Assembly (NCBI GenBank): GCA_030597645.1
Contig: JAUVRN010000146.1
Location: forward strand, 1 to 5,809
Reading direction: 5' to 3'
Length of the DNA: 5,809 nt
Source of the DNA: Candidatus Zixiibacteriota bacterium
GTDB lineage: Bacteria > Zixibacteria > MSB-5A5 > JAUVRN01
The notes under the pieces are model-generated. The model had not been told where the DNA came from. It saw nothing but the letters and a program-made list of their open reading frames with translations, and did no database searches. The position numbers were made by a program, and so were the translations under genes. Below, piece after piece: positions 5,579 to 5,809 of this stretch; positions within the stretch are counted from its first letter, which is position 1; every line of letters begins with the position of its first letter.

Positions 5579-5809
5579 GGCGGCGATGACCTGGATCTCG
5601 GGCAGCCGGATCGCGCGCTGTTGCGAGTCCTGCACGATCAGAAGCATGGGCACGGCGCCCGCATTCTCGGCGACCAGTGCGAATCGCGGTCGGTCCCGAG
5701 CGTCGGTCAGCCCCCACACCGTCCCGCCAGCTCCCGGCCGCAGCACAGGGGCGCCCCCATCCGGCCGTTCCAGGGCGAATGCGGCCCACAACGAGTCGCC
5801 GTCTACAGA
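5573..5809 (-). CDS. C-terminal end of an unidentified protein (partial)
   Basis: The minus-strand frame is open from the window edge (5809) to a TGA at 5575-5573, giving 78 residues of a longer protein whose start is outside the window. The visible part begins SVDGDSLWAAFALERPDGG and ends RLPEIQVIAAY. It is moderately hydrophobic with short beta-like stretches (RFALVAENAG, PMLLIVQDS) and no motif I recognise. The TTG at 5791 could in principle be a start, but the frame continues through it without a stop and no ribosome-binding site is seen, so a partial gene is the simpler reading. Its stop lies in the tandem repeat array, and the next gene has its own promoter. Confidence 0.6.
   Translation of the reverse strand, partial: SVDGDSLWAAFALERPDGGAPVLRPGAGGTVWGLTDARDRPRFALVAENAGAVPMLLIVQDSQQRAIRLPEIQVIAAY

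Overview
The window reads as an ordinary chromosomal segment of a GC-rich, Gram-negative bacterium. Three small secreted beta-barrel proteins imply an outer membrane, and the genes are tightly packed with sigma70-type signals. The phylum cannot be fixed from the sequence alone; the protein style (short OmpA/OmpW-like barrels, a diverged EF-G paralogue, a yebC-ruvC pair) would suit an FCB-group or similar deep-branching Gram-negative lineage. All recognised genes lie on the minus strand, so the natural reading order runs from high to low coordinates.

Right end (5809 to about 5360): the C-terminal end of an unidentified gene stops at 5573. Its stop codon lies inside the first copy (in transcription order) of four tandem 32-bp imperfect repeats (5451-5578). 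A near-consensus promoter follows (TTGACA, 17 bp, TAAAAT), with its -10 box inside a short palindrome that is followed by a T-run.

Middle (5359 to 2646): a 695-aa EF-G-like translational GTPase is followed after 25 bp by a small outer-membrane barrel gene, apparently one transcription unit. The unit closes with a clear intrinsic terminator at 2646-2674.

Left-middle (2645 to 1392): directly after the T-run of that terminator comes a perfect 8-7-8 palindrome next to a perfect TATAAT box. This opens a second unit of two more small beta-barrel genes, separated by about 38 bp. No intrinsic terminator is evident after it.

Left end (1244 to 1): yebC overlaps ruvC, and the ruvC stop overlaps an ATG at the window edge, most likely the start of ruvA. 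This is the familiar yebC-ruvC-ruvA order that links a translation-associated factor with Holliday-junction processing.

I found no mobile element, CRISPR array, RNA gene or clearly new system. The points most worth a second look are the 32-bp repeat array, the palindromes built into both promoters, and the non-canonical GTPase motifs of the EF-G-like protein.
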